From NCBI RefSeq assembly GCF_040530035.1, contig NZ_JBEWCD010000001.1, positions 806,001-870,000 on the forward strand: a stretch of DNA of 64,000 nucleotides. Reading direction: 5' to 3'. The notes under the pieces were generated by a model. The model ran no database searches. It was not told where the DNA came from and saw only the letters and a program-made list of their open reading frames with translations. The DNA is from Roseibium sp. HPY-6. Lineage in GTDB: Bacteria > Pseudomonadota > Alphaproteobacteria > Rhizobiales > Stappiaceae. Below are positions 43,915 to 52,717 of the stretch, piece by piece; position 1 is the stretch's first letter, and each line of letters begins with the position of its first letter. The translations under genes were made by a program, and so were the position numbers.

Positions 43915-45549
43915 CTACGGTTTCGGGCGTCCCGACAAGGCTGCCGTCAGACGCGCATCCTCCAGATAAGGGTCGTTGCCGAAGCGGATCAGGCCTTGCC
44001 TCTGCACCCAGACCGACTGGTGCGACACGACAGCCATGAGACCGCCGCGCGCCGGGAAAGTCACCGTATCCTGTCTGGAAATGCGATCCTCGATTCCGTC
44101 GACAGGCAGAACGCGCGGCTCGATGATCTGGTCAAGAATCTCTATGCCGTTGACGATCCCGAAGGCGGTTTTAGGCAGATAGGGATTGCAGAAAAGACCA
44201 TCTTCCGGCGCGGCGGCGAGATCGAATAGCTGCAGTCTTTGTTCCTGGCGGAGCCGGTAGGCATATTGACCGAGCGGGTTTTCGCTGGAGGCCGGCAAAT
44301 AAAGGGCATACTGCTCGCGGTTGCTTGCACGTTCAATGTCGCGCAGGCTCGCGTCCTTCCAGGGAAGCGCATCCAGAGGAACATCGGCGCCGCTGCGTTT
44401 CAGGTAATATCCGGCCGCTTCAACCTGCTCGGGATCCTTTCTGAGACGAGGTAAAAGCTCCTTGCCGAAAAACTCCCAGGGCACCTGCCATGTCGGATGA
44501 AACGTAACGGCTTCGATGGTCGTTGCGAGTGTCGTGTGGTTGCGGTCCGGGCAATTCGGAAACGCCTGGCCCTCGCGCACGACGCGGCCATTTTCCAGAA
44601 AGACGTAACTGTTTTCACCTTTGTTGATGAAGAGCTGCAGGCGCGCATATTCGTTCGGCAACCAGCGGATCCGTTCCATGGCATTGGTCAATTGCTCGAT
44701 CCGCCGATCGATCGGGATGTTCAGTGCCCTGATCAGTTCCGGCGTTACCTCGCCGGAAATCTCCAAGCCGTATTGCAGGCGGGCTTGACCGACGGCAAAT
44801 GCCAGTCGCTTGTCAAACACAGGATCGCCGGACGCTTCGCTCAGAAGGCCATCTTGAAAAAGCCGTTGGCGAAGGGCCGGCACATGCGTTCCGCTGGTCC
44901 CTGCTTCAAGGACCTCTGCCGGTTGCAGGTAAAGGAAACCGCCGTTTTCACGAATGGTTTGAAGATGCTGCAAATGCCCTTTCAAACGTCTGTAAGTGTC
45001 GTCCTGCGGCTGCCAAATCGCAATGAAGGCTTCAAGACCCTCGGAAGACACCAGGCGTGACAGGGCATCAACCGCGTCGATTGAATTCGACGGCATGTAG
45101 GCGTCAGGGTAAAGAACCCTTGGAGACACGCGCCCCGCCCGCAGGTCGTGCGCAAAATCGAGGAAATGTCCCGTGTAGAGAAGCTCCACCCAGGCGACGT
45201 CCGATGGAGACGACGTGCTGTTAAGTGTGGCGACAGCTTCCTCAAGGACCAACGGCGGATAATCCTCAGCCCGCAGCCCTTCGTGCTGTGCAGTTTCCAT
45301 TTTCTGCACCAGCTCAATACTTCGCGGTTCGTCCAGCCAAAGCACCTGCCCCTGTTCGGAATTGTAAAAGGCAGAAATCTCCTGGCGCCGTTTTTCAACA
45401 ATCAGCGGCAGTCTTTCGGGCTTCGACAAAAGCCAGCGCACATTTTCAAGAACGTCATTCGCCTTGGCAGGCGTTACAAGAGCCAGGAGCACAGCCAAGG
45501 CCGCGCCCCAGAGCCTTGGACAAAGGCGCACGAGCCCGTCCACATTCAT
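43915..45549 (-). CDS. L,D-transpeptidase (YcbB/LdtD)-like protein lacking the catalytic Cys motif
   Basis: 544 residues from ATG 45549, which gives a clean signal peptide MNVDGLVRLCPRLWGAALAV to about residue 30; a GTG at 45582 is possible. It follows the YcbB plan: scaffold domain, peptidoglycan-binding-like segment around GTSGTHVPALRQRLFQDGLL, the NAMERIRWLP linker and the start of the YkuD domain (TIEAVTFHPTWQVPWEFFGK). Where family members have HDTP and then SHGCIRV, this protein has LFDLAAAPEDG and FCNPYLPKTAFGIVNGIEIL: no His-Gly-Cys-Arg motif. Probably a catalytically inactive paralogue or a greatly altered enzyme. Confidence 0.8.
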   Translation of the reverse strand: MNVDGLVRLCPRLWGAALAVLLALVTPAKANDVLENVRWLLSKPERLPLIVEKRRQEISAFYNSEQGQVLWLDEPRSIELVQKMETAQHEGLRAEDYPPLVLEEAVATLNSTSSPSDVAWVELLYTGHFLDFAHDLRAGRVSPRVLYPDAYMPSNSIDAVDALSRLVSSEGLEAFIAIWQPQDDTYRRLKGHLQHLQTIRENGGFLYLQPAEVLEAGTSGTHVPALRQRLFQDGLLSEASGDPVFDKRLAFAVGQARLQYGLEISGEVTPELIRALNIPIDRRIEQLTNAMERIRWLPNEYARLQLFINKGENSYVFLENGRVVREGQAFPNCPDRNHTTLATTIEAVTFHPTWQVPWEFFGKELLPRLRKDPEQVEAAGYYLKRSGADVPLDALPWKDASLRDIERASNREQYALYLPASSENPLGQYAYRLRQEQRLQLFDLAAAPEDGLFCNPYLPKTAFGIVNGIEILDQIIEPRVLPVDGIEDRISRQDTVTFPARGGLMAVVSHQSVWVQRQGLIRFGNDPYLEDARLTAALSGRPKP

Positions 45550-45635
45550 GATCTGATCGCCGTCGTCATAAGGTTTACTCACTGGAGACCGCCTGTCTGG
45601 GTTCTTACGTCAAAGATCACCTTGTGGATGTACGT

Positions 45636-46616
45636 TTACGACCCGCCTTTTTCGCCATCACCGGGCCTCACGTGCTCATAGGTTGCGTCGAGCCTGGAAC
45701 GCAAATAATCGGCACCCGAGATTGCAGGGTACTTTGCAGGTCTTGTCTCTGACATGCATCCCGGCAGGCAGGAAACGTCCGCATCCGGATTCGGATCGAG
45801 GAAAAAGGCGATCGAATACCGCTCAGACCCGCCTTTGTTGACGACCCGGTGAGGTGTCGACACATAGATGTCGTTCGACCAGCGCATCAGGCAGTCGCCG
45901 ATATTGCAAATGAACGTGCCGTCGATTGTCGGCGCTTTCAACCAGACACCGTCGCGCCTGCGCACCTCAAGTCCGCCAACAGCATCCGGCAGCAAAAGAG
46001 TGATGTTGCCATAATCGGTGTGCTCGCCTGCACCGATTTGCCCCTTGCCGGCCGTCTCGGGATGCGGCGGATAATGGAGAAGCCTGAGGGTCGCCATAGG
46101 CGCATCCAGCTTGTTGTCAAAAAAGCTGGCGTCAGATCCAAGATCGACAGCGATTGCGCGGTGCATTTCGCGGCCAAGAGCCCAGACGGCATCAAAGTAG
46201 GAAAGAAGCGTTTCTTTCCAGTGCGGAATATCGGGCCATTGATTGAGGGCGCGAAACGGTTCGTTTGCAACAATCCTGGGATCGTCTGCCATCAGATCCA
46301 AGCCGATGTTGAACGCCTCCTTCAGGTCCGGCAGCGTGTTCGGGTCAAGGTTTTCTCCCTCATGAGGAACATAACCGCGGTTGGTTTTGAAGAAGTCTTT
46401 TGTCAACCGCATCTTGTCTTCGAGCGGCAGCGCAAAAAGCGCGTGCGAAGCTGAAAAGGCAGCATCTATGAGTGACGGGTCCATCCCGTGGTTCTTCACA
46501 TAGAAAAAGCCGATATCGCGGGCGGCACCGCCGATCTCGTCGGCGACCGTCTGCAGTCCGCCGGGAGCACCGTCAAGGAGCGGTTTCAGATCGATGACGG
46601 GAATGTCCCTTAGCAT
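45636..46616 (-). CDS. 2-oxoglutarate/Fe(II)-dependent oxygenase, isopenicillin N synthase-like
   Basis: 326 residues. N-terminal DIOX_N region IPVIDLKPLLDG and GFFYVKNHGMDPSLID; C-terminal double-stranded beta-helix with iron ligands His199 and Asp201 (GEHTDYGNITLLL) and His256, and the 2-oxoglutarate-type Arg266 with Ser268 (GSERYSIAFF). Bacterial homologues include ethylene-forming-like and unspecified oxygenases; the substrate cannot be deduced. Single gene, same strand as the L,D-transpeptidase-like gene but 86 bases before it. Confidence 0.85.
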   Translation of the reverse strand: MLRDIPVIDLKPLLDGAPGGLQTVADEIGGAARDIGFFYVKNHGMDPSLIDAAFSASHALFALPLEDKMRLTKDFFKTNRGYVPHEGENLDPNTLPDLKEAFNIGLDLMADDPRIVANEPFRALNQWPDIPHWKETLLSYFDAVWALGREMHRAIAVDLGSDASFFDNKLDAPMATLRLLHYPPHPETAGKGQIGAGEHTDYGNITLLLPDAVGGLEVRRRDGVWLKAPTIDGTFICNIGDCLMRWSNDIYVSTPHRVVNKGGSERYSIAFFLDPNPDADVSCLPGCMSETRPAKYPAISGADYLRSRLDATYEHVRPGDGEKGGS

Positions 46617-46982
46617 GGCATCCTGTTGCGATGATTAAACAAAACGTGCAGGCCGGCCAAACGGCCCGGCTTCGAAGCATCCGTGCGCCGAAACCATGTG
46701 CAATTACCTTCGCACAGCAACACGCCGCGTCAAGAAGTATTGGACTGTACTGAAGGGGAAGACTGCGAGCTATCCTAGTTTCCAATTCGATCACAGCTGC
46801 GTCAATTTCGTCACGCAAGTGATGCGTCGCGATCGCCGGAAACAGGTCCTTTCAAGCGTTAAGGAACTTTAGAAAAAGGTGCTCCAAACGAGCCGAACAC
46901 CGGGACTCTCAGGTTGCAATTTTGTGGCCTATCGCGTAATTGTCATTCATAATTTGGTAACTTTTGTTACAGGACGCGTAAC
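46617..46982. other. Divergent intergenic region before the XRE gene
   Basis: 366 bases without a supported gene. Open frames on either strand are short and lack ribosome binding sites. The right end carries the GTAAC inverted repeat listed separately. Confidence 0.5.
46957..46970. promoter_or_regulatory. Inverted repeat GTAAC-N4-GTTAC before the XRE gene
   Basis: GTAAC TTTT GTTAC, with a further GTAAC at 46978-46982 abutting the ATG. Clustering of the half-site next to a small helix-turn-helix gene suggests an autoregulatory operator. Confidence 0.5.
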
Positions 46983-47369
46983 ATGGAATCACCTGTGGGT
47001 GAAATCGGCTTCGACGTCACAACCTGGGCGGACAAAGCGATCGAAGCGAGCGGTATGAAGAACACGGAGGTCGCTGACCTTTTGTGTCTGACCCCTGCAT
47101 CCGTCTCGCGTATCCGAAAGGGAAAGCAGGCGCTCAGCGCGGAGCACATGCTGCTTCTTTCGCGGGAACTTAAAGCCCCGCTACCTGGCGAAATAGCCCA
47201 GGAACCAAGCCGGGACCGGCAGTGTCTGGACAAGGAACTATACCTGAAAGCGCTGGAGAGTGTCGTCGAACAGAACGACAGAAAACCGGCCCACCAACGC
47301 ATGAACCAGTTTGAAATTCTGGAAAGCGTTTTTTTTGTCTACGAGGCTCTCGTCAAACTGAAAAAGTAA
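46983..47369 (+). CDS. XRE-family (helix-turn-helix) small regulator
   Basis: 128 residues. Lambda-repressor-like helix-turn-helix at about 15-60 (ADKAIEASGMKNTEVADLLC, LTPASVSRIRKGKQALSAEH), followed by a charged, helical C-terminal half of unknown role (KELYLKALESVVEQN, ILESVFFVYEALVKLKK). AGGA 9 bases before ATG. First of three same-strand genes (XRE, 87-residue protein, PAS-like protein) with 20-base spacing and an overlap, so probably one transcript. Confidence 0.75.
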   Translation: MESPVGEIGFDVTTWADKAIEASGMKNTEVADLLCLTPASVSRIRKGKQALSAEHMLLLSRELKAPLPGEIAQEPSRDRQCLDKELYLKALESVVEQNDRKPAHQRMNQFEILESVFFVYEALVKLKK

Positions 47370-47389
47370 ACTGTGAACGGTAAAAAAAT

Positions 47390-47653
47390 ATGAGTGTGCA
47401 GGACTTTACAAAAGAACAACTTCAGTTTCTGGAGCTGTTTGAAATTGCCGCCAGATACGACTGTTTGTATCTGTTGGACTTTCACTGTTTCAACATGTTC
47501 AACCACGATCAAACCAGTCTTTTGACCGATGCGGAACGTGCCGAACTTGCCGTCGAGGCAAGAGGCGACATTTTCGCAGAAGCAATCCAGCGTGGTTTCC
47601 AGCCGAACCCGGGACCCTTCGGACAGATCGATGAGCAAGAATACCTTTGTTGA
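47390..47653 (+). CDS. Small uncharacterised protein in the XRE/PAS group
   Basis: 87 residues, acidic, mostly helical by eye (QLQFLELFEIAARYDCLYLL, LLTDAERAELAVEARGDIFA), no signal peptide or membrane segment. Not recognised. It begins 20 bases after the XRE stop and its end overlaps the next gene by 23 bases, which supports it being real and translationally coupled. Confidence 0.6.
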   Translation: MSVQDFTKEQLQFLELFEIAARYDCLYLLDFHCFNMFNHDQTSLLTDAERAELAVEARGDIFAEAIQRGFQPNPGPFGQIDEQEYLC

Positions 47654-48236
47654 ACCGCTTCCGCTCTCGCACGTCGAAAATGGACTTGCCGGAGAGCGGG
47701 CGAAGTTTCTGCTGAATACCTGGATGGAAAATCGCGGCATCATGATCCGGGACAGCCGGATGACGAAGCTGAGCCCCTGGCTGCTTTTGACCCTTCCATC
47801 CGCCAAACAGGGTGACGTTCCCAAAATCACCTTTGCCGGAAATCAGACGACGTTCCGTCGCTTTTTTCCGCATGCGCTCGATCCTGATGCGCCTAAACCT
47901 GCAACGAGTTTCCTTCCGCAGGTCTATCGCAAGGGTGTTGCCGACGCCTACCAGACTGCGTTCAAAGGCGAGCCTTGGCTGGACATCCAGCGTACCGGAA
48001 ATCGCCTTGGCGCCGGCGTCCCCGACATGACATTGCAACGGCTGCTGGTCAGGTTCGAGACCCGTTCTGGGATTGTTCGAATATTCTGTCTGATGGAACT
48101 GCTGGAAATCCACGAGCGACGCGATCTATCAGATCACACACGTCATCCGCTGTATTCCCGGCAAAAATCAGATTGGCATCCAGCGTACCAGGCAGCGGCT
48201 CTTCCCAATTCAGGGCATGGTGCGAACATCTGGTAA
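47631..48236 (+). CDS. PAS-like domain protein
   Basis: 201 residues from ATG 47631. The layout, a small helical N terminus then ITFAGNQTTFRRFFPHALDP and AYQTAFKGEPWLDIQRTGNR followed by PDMTLQRLLVRFETRSGIVR and IFCLMELLEI, matches single-PAS proteins common in alphaproteobacteria, which sense ligands and act as adaptor proteins. The last 45 residues (from about HERRDLSDH) have no domain character and lie opposite the C-terminal coding part of the convergent gene at 48049, so the extension may be a recent stop-codon loss. Confidence 0.65.
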   Translation: MSKNTFVEPLPLSHVENGLAGERAKFLLNTWMENRGIMIRDSRMTKLSPWLLLTLPSAKQGDVPKITFAGNQTTFRRFFPHALDPDAPKPATSFLPQVYRKGVADAYQTAFKGEPWLDIQRTGNRLGAGVPDMTLQRLLVRFETRSGIVRIFCLMELLEIHERRDLSDHTRHPLYSRQKSDWHPAYQAAALPNSGHGANIW

Positions 48237-48807
48237 AGCCGCATTCGCGCCAGAAGCCGTCCAGGAACGTATGCCCCTGGATCCAGCCGTAGTAAAAACC
48301 AGCGCCCCAGTCGTGCAGCGCCTCGATTTGGGCGAGCTGGTTCAACAGCCCACCGAGCTTGTGCCGGCGCCACTCCCGCGCAACGTAAGTCCCCCCGAGA
48401 TAGACAACGTCTCCGGTGATCCTGCGCCCGACGCGCGGCTGGTCCTTTGACAAAACCACCTGACCGCCCAGCGCATTCGGATAACACCGGTGAAAATACT
48501 TCCGCCAGAAATCCGTAAGCGTCATCGGATATTCCATACGATCGAACCGCGCACAGACCCGTCCGACCATCTTTTCGTCCGGATCTGTCAGCGCCAGCCA
48601 GAATGCCTGCGACGGCGTGTATGTATTGAGAGTTGGCGTAAAATGGCCTTCCAAGGGTGGAAACCTGCTTTCTGCAGCCATCGCCTCCACGACGTCGAAG
48701 TCGGAACCGCGGCGCAGAACAAGACCGAGGTTTTGAAATTCCCGGTCAATGACGCCCCAAGCGCGCTTTACCTGCGCCTTGTCCAACTCAAAATCCAGTC
48801 TATGCAT
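48049..48807 (-). CDS. GNAT-type N-acetyltransferase-like protein
   Basis: 252 residues. The C-terminal half has a GNAT-like core: VYLGGTYVAREWRRHKLGGL corresponds to the acetyl-CoA pyrophosphate loop, then AQIEALHDWGAGFYYGWIQG and FLDGFWRECGFTRC. The N-terminal half (1-110) is not recognised. Substrate unknown. Its last 63 codons overlap, antisense, the 3' end of the PAS-like gene by 188 bases. Confidence 0.68.
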   Translation of the reverse strand: MHRLDFELDKAQVKRAWGVIDREFQNLGLVLRRGSDFDVVEAMAAESRFPPLEGHFTPTLNTYTPSQAFWLALTDPDEKMVGRVCARFDRMEYPMTLTDFWRKYFHRCYPNALGGQVVLSKDQPRVGRRITGDVVYLGGTYVAREWRRHKLGGLLNQLAQIEALHDWGAGFYYGWIQGHTFLDGFWRECGFTRCSHHALNWEEPLPGTLDANLIFAGNTADDVCDLIDRVARGFPAVPSDRIFEQSQNGSRT

Positions 48808-49085
48808 GAAACGCCCAGCCTGACCGACATCCGATTACACTAAACGCAATTTAGTATTGCATTAAGCTTAACAACTTTTGCAATCGCATAGGTTGCACGA
48901 TCCCTGACGAATGGTATCAGAGTCGCCACTTTGATGGGCAGGCACCCCAAGACGTTAAACAGGATTTTTTTCCCAATGGCAGGTTCAATGCATACGTTGC
49001 GGCGATCCTGAATGGGCATTCCCCGCGTTCAGGATCGCGTCGCGCGAACACGGCATTACGCCAACGTTAATTCTTGAGACGGATT

Positions 49086-50024
49086 TCAGTCCAGAACACT
49101 CTTGGGAAAGTAGAAGGAAACGGTCCAATTGGGCATGTCGACAATTTCCGATATGCGAAGATCGCCGCAGACCGAGCACAGCATGTATGCATCAAGCGCG
49201 CTCATCCCCGTTGTTGCCGCAACCCAGTCGACCATTCCCGAGACCGCATCCCGGGCCGCCTGCATCAGATCCTCGCCGATACCGGTTGTTGCCCTATAGC
49301 CTTTGGCATCGAAATGCCGCGTCACCGGCCCGTCCGTTTCAAAGCGGGGGAACGGGTAGTTTGCCTGCTTGATCAGGTCCACCTTGATCGCGACATCCAT
49401 CGGGCTTTCGATCGCCGTTCCGCAGATTTCACCATCTCCCTGGGCGGCATGGGTGTCGCCGAGCGACAGCATGCCACCAGCAACCTCTACCGGTAGGTAA
49501 AGCGTTGTTCCAACGGCATTGTCCCGGATGTCCAGATTGCCTCCGACACGGCGCGGCGGCACCACCGAGTGAAGTCCGGGTTCTGCAAGCGCGAGTCCGA
49601 TCGTGCCGACAAAGGGCTTTAGGGGAACAGTTCCGCCTGGCCCATAGAGCGCGGGTTTCATCGAGACGGAATCGTACTTCCAGATGTGCAGCGCCGGATC
49701 CGGAAACTGGTCCGTTAGCAGCCCGAAGCCTGGAATGTTGGCCGTCCAGCCCCAACCGGACGGTTTGAAGTCCAGAAAGGTAATCGCAACCGCATCTCCC
49801 GGTTCGGCCCCCTCGATGAAAATCGGCCCCGTGACCGGGTTGACCTTGTCGAAGCTGAGATTGCCGAGATCGGCAACCGTCGAATTTGCATTGAACTGGC
49901 CGCCCGAGCTGTCGATCGTCTCCACTTCTATGGTTTCTCCGGGCGTGACGCTCAGGATCGGGTCGATCGAATTGTCCCAGCCGAAGTGGTGCGCGTGCTT
50001 GTGGATCGTATGATTGCAGGCCAC
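49086..50024 (-). CDS. fmdA: Acetamidase/formamidase
   Basis: 312 residues of the FmdA_AmdA family. Hydrolyses formamide or short-chain amides to the acid and ammonia in the cytoplasm. Landmarks: HHFGWDNSIDPILSVTPGET, GPIFIEGAEPGDAVAITFLD, GGNLDIRDNAVGTTLYLPVE, and SLGDTHAAQGDGEICGTAIE. The start is GTG 50024 with TAGGAGGAAGAC directly upstream. It is the last gene of the leftward Liv-type operon, 9 bases behind the second permease, so the importer most likely brings in amides or urea-like compounds. Confidence 0.9.
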   Translation of the reverse strand: MACNHTIHKHAHHFGWDNSIDPILSVTPGETIEVETIDSSGGQFNANSTVADLGNLSFDKVNPVTGPIFIEGAEPGDAVAITFLDFKPSGWGWTANIPGFGLLTDQFPDPALHIWKYDSVSMKPALYGPGGTVPLKPFVGTIGLALAEPGLHSVVPPRRVGGNLDIRDNAVGTTLYLPVEVAGGMLSLGDTHAAQGDGEICGTAIESPMDVAIKVDLIKQANYPFPRFETDGPVTRHFDAKGYRATTGIGEDLMQAARDAVSGMVDWVAATTGMSALDAYMLCSVCGDLRISEIVDMPNWTVSFYFPKSVLD

Positions 50025-50033
50025 GTCTTCCTC

Positions 50034-51065
50034 CTAGAAAGTCTTGCGAACAAACAGAGTCTCGATTTCCCGGTTCCCCATGATACCCGTCGGTCTGAAC
50101 GCCATTGTCAAGACAATGACGGCACCGAGCGCGATACCGGACAGCCCAAGGGCTTCAGGCAGCTCAATGCCAAGCAGAACGGGGCCCGTTTCCAGGTACC
50201 GGACACCTTCAAGTCCGAACGAGATCAGAAACGTTCCGAGAACCGCCCCGGTAACGGTGCGCATGCCTCCGAGGATCAGCATGGCAAGGGTCAGAAACAC
50301 ATGGTTGAAATAGAATGGCCGCGCGGAAATCGTGCCAAGGAAATACGCGTAGCAGATACCGGCGACAGCCAGGATAACCGCACCCAGCACCCAGGCGATC
50401 AGTCTCAGCTTGTAGATCTCAACACCCATCGCAGCCGCGCCAACTTCATCGTCGGCGCTGGCCCTGAGCTGGATGCCCCATCGGCTCTCCCGAAAGAGCC
50501 GGCACACGATCACCGCCAGGATGGCGATCCCCACCACCCAACTCAGGTCGAATACCTGCGGAATGCCGAAAAACGCCTGATTTCCCTTGAAGATATCTGT
50601 CCGGTAGAGAAAGACCGCATGAACAACTACCAGAACGGCGAGCGTCACGATGGTCGCGCCGATACTGGTCAGACGGACAATGAAAAGGCCGAGCAGAAAG
50701 GCCAGAATAGCGGTTATCGCAATAGCGATGGCAGCGGATAGGATCGGGTCGAGCGAAAAATCAGCAAGGCCCCACGGAGCGGCCGGCAACGAGATCTTCT
50801 TGATGTTTTCCGGCGTGACGCAAAGAGCCGCGGCATAGGCCCCGATCCCCATAAAGGCGCTGTGGGAGAGGTTGGTAATGCGCGCATTTCCCATGAACAC
50901 CTGCAGGCCAAGAACGACAATCAGGTTGACATAGGCCGAGTAAACGAGACGGATCTGGTAACGCGAGCCGAAGTAAAGCGTTGCCACCCCGACCGCCACG
51001 AGAACGGCCGCAAGCAACGCCGCTCCGACCAGACCAGATCGCTGACTCTGGCTCAGCCGGATCAA
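50034..51065 (-). CDS. Branched-chain-type ABC transporter, permease (LivM)
   Basis: 343 residues with about 9-10 membrane segments; LivM landmarks GLQVFMGNARITNLSHSAFM and RAVTGAVLGT-like GGMRTVTGAVLGTFLISFG. Start is TTG 51065, overlapping the LivH stop (TTGA), supported by coupling as no ATG is nearby. Membrane half of the amide-locus importer. Similar Liv-type systems in bacteria carry amides (FmdDEF) and urea (UrtABCDE) as well as amino acids. Confidence 0.87.
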   Translation of the reverse strand: MIRLSQSQRSGLVGAALLAAVLVAVGVATLYFGSRYQIRLVYSAYVNLIVVLGLQVFMGNARITNLSHSAFMGIGAYAAALCVTPENIKKISLPAAPWGLADFSLDPILSAAIAIAITAILAFLLGLFIVRLTSIGATIVTLAVLVVVHAVFLYRTDIFKGNQAFFGIPQVFDLSWVVGIAILAVIVCRLFRESRWGIQLRASADDEVGAAAMGVEIYKLRLIAWVLGAVILAVAGICYAYFLGTISARPFYFNHVFLTLAMLILGGMRTVTGAVLGTFLISFGLEGVRYLETGPVLLGIELPEALGLSGIALGAVIVLTMAFRPTGIMGNREIETLFVRKTF

Positions 51066-51958
51066 AGCTTGTCTCCTTTTTCGATGGCTGGTGACAGAAT
51101 ACCGTCCGGCCGCCAGATCAGGATCAGTGCCACGATCATGAAAACGAAGGCGTCGGTCATCCCGCCGAGGCTTTGCGGCAGCATCACCAGCATGGCCACC
51201 TCGACGGCCCCGAGCAGGAACCCGCCCAACACGGCACCGGGTAAACTTCCAAAACCGCCAACCACGCAGGCGACAAACGCCTTCAGTACGGGGTCGAAGC
51301 CAAGATGCGGATCGACACTGCCGCGGCGGGCCATGATGAAGATGCAGGCAAGCCCGGCCAGGAGGCCCGAGATCAGGAAGGCCATCGCAAAAACACGGTT
51401 GGCCTTGATGCCGGTGAGCCGCACCATCTCGAAGTCAAGGGACGCCGCCCGCACTGCCAGCCCGAGGACGGTGCGGCGCAGAAACAGCATAAGAGCAACG
51501 ATGACGACGATCGTCGTGAAAGTTTCAAAGACCTGAAGCGAAGCGAGTCGTATTCCGGCGATCTCGATCGGCCAGTCGAGGAAATAGAGCGAAGTCACGG
51601 CAATAGGACGCGGTGACACGAACATCAGGAAAACGTTCTGTAGCACGATGGAGACACCGAACGCAGTCAGTAGTCCGGTCGTCGGATCGGCCTTGCGCAC
51701 GGGCCGGAAAGCAACCCGTTCCAGCGTGAGCGAGGCCAGCATCGCGGCAAGGACCGCGCCGCCCATCACGATCACCGGATTTCCAATGGCAAGCGCGGCA
51801 AAGGCGACCATCGTATAGCCGCCGACCGCGATGATCTCGCCATGGGCGAAATTGACCAGGCCCATGATCGAAAAGACAATGGCAAGTCCGAGCGCCAGCA
51901 GTGCGTATTCGGCTCCGAAACTAAGCGCGTTCAGAACCTGCTGAATGACATATTCCAT
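51062..51958 (-). CDS. Branched-chain-type ABC transporter, permease (LivH)
   Basis: 298 residues, about 8 membrane segments, with the LivH motifs ALGLAIVFSIMGLVNFAHGE at about 22-41 and AACVVGGFGSLPGAVLGGFL near the C terminus. Follows LivF by 1 base and overlaps LivM. Confidence 0.88.
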   Translation of the reverse strand: MEYVIQQVLNALSFGAEYALLALGLAIVFSIMGLVNFAHGEIIAVGGYTMVAFAALAIGNPVIVMGGAVLAAMLASLTLERVAFRPVRKADPTTGLLTAFGVSIVLQNVFLMFVSPRPIAVTSLYFLDWPIEIAGIRLASLQVFETFTTIVVIVALMLFLRRTVLGLAVRAASLDFEMVRLTGIKANRVFAMAFLISGLLAGLACIFIMARRGSVDPHLGFDPVLKAFVACVVGGFGSLPGAVLGGFLLGAVEVAMLVMLPQSLGGMTDAFVFMIVALILIWRPDGILSPAIEKGDKL

Positions 51959-51959
51959 A

Positions 51960-52664
51960 TCAGGCGACCCCCGTCAGCTCTGCCATCAGCTTGTCGCTCT
52001 GCCCCAGTTCGTCGGCGGTTCCGTGGGCGACTATCCGGCCCGAACTCATGAGGTATGCGTAGTCGGCGAGCTTGAGCGCCTGTGTCGCATTTTGTTCAAC
52101 CAGCAGGATTGTCATGCCCCGTTCTTTCAATGTGGCGATCAGATCGAAGATCTGCCGGACGATCTTGGGCGCAAGCCCGAGGCTCGGCTCATCCAGAAGC
52201 AGGATCTTGGGTCTCGCCATCAGCGCACGGGCAATCGCAAGCATCTGTTGTTCGCCGCCGGACAGCGTGCCGGCCGCCTGGTCCCGGCGCTCGGCCAGAA
52301 TAGGAAACAGCGAAAACCAGTGCTCAATGTCCCTGCTCTTTTCCTTCGGGTCTTTTTGCAGGGCCGCACCGAGTATCAGATTTTCCAGGATTGTCAGGTT
52401 GGAGAAAATGCGCCGTCCTTCCGGGGAAACCGCAATTCCGGCGGCAATGCGCGCCTCAACGCTGTCGCTTGAAATCTCGCGTTCCTCGAACCGGATCGAC
52501 CCGGTTGCGCGCGCGATGCCCGTAATGGCGGAAATCGTTGATGTTTTCCCGGCACCGTTCGGTCCCAGAAGCGAGATGCACTTGCCCCTTTCCACGTTAA
52601 CGGAAATGCCATGAACCGCTTCGATCGGCCCGTGAAAGACATGGAGATCCTGGATGGTGAGCAT
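51960..52664 (-). CDS. Branched-chain-type ABC transporter, ATP-binding protein (LivF)
   Basis: 234 residues from ATG 52664 (12 residues shorter than the longest frame; CAGGCG 8 bases upstream). Walker A LLGPNGAGKTSTI about 31-43, AVSPEGRRIFSNLT (the LivF hallmark SPEGRxxF), signature LSGGEQQML and Walker B ILLLDEPSLGLAP. One of two ATPases of the importer. Confidence 0.9.
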   Translation of the reverse strand: MLTIQDLHVFHGPIEAVHGISVNVERGKCISLLGPNGAGKTSTISAITGIARATGSIRFEEREISSDSVEARIAAGIAVSPEGRRIFSNLTILENLILGAALQKDPKEKSRDIEHWFSLFPILAERRDQAAGTLSGGEQQMLAIARALMARPKILLLDEPSLGLAPKIVRQIFDLIATLKERGMTILLVEQNATQALKLADYAYLMSSGRIVAHGTADELGQSDKLMAELTGVA

Positions 52665-52717
52665 TCGGTTCGCCTGGCTGACGCGGCCTTCGACAGGCAA
52701 AGGCCGCGCCGGTGTTG

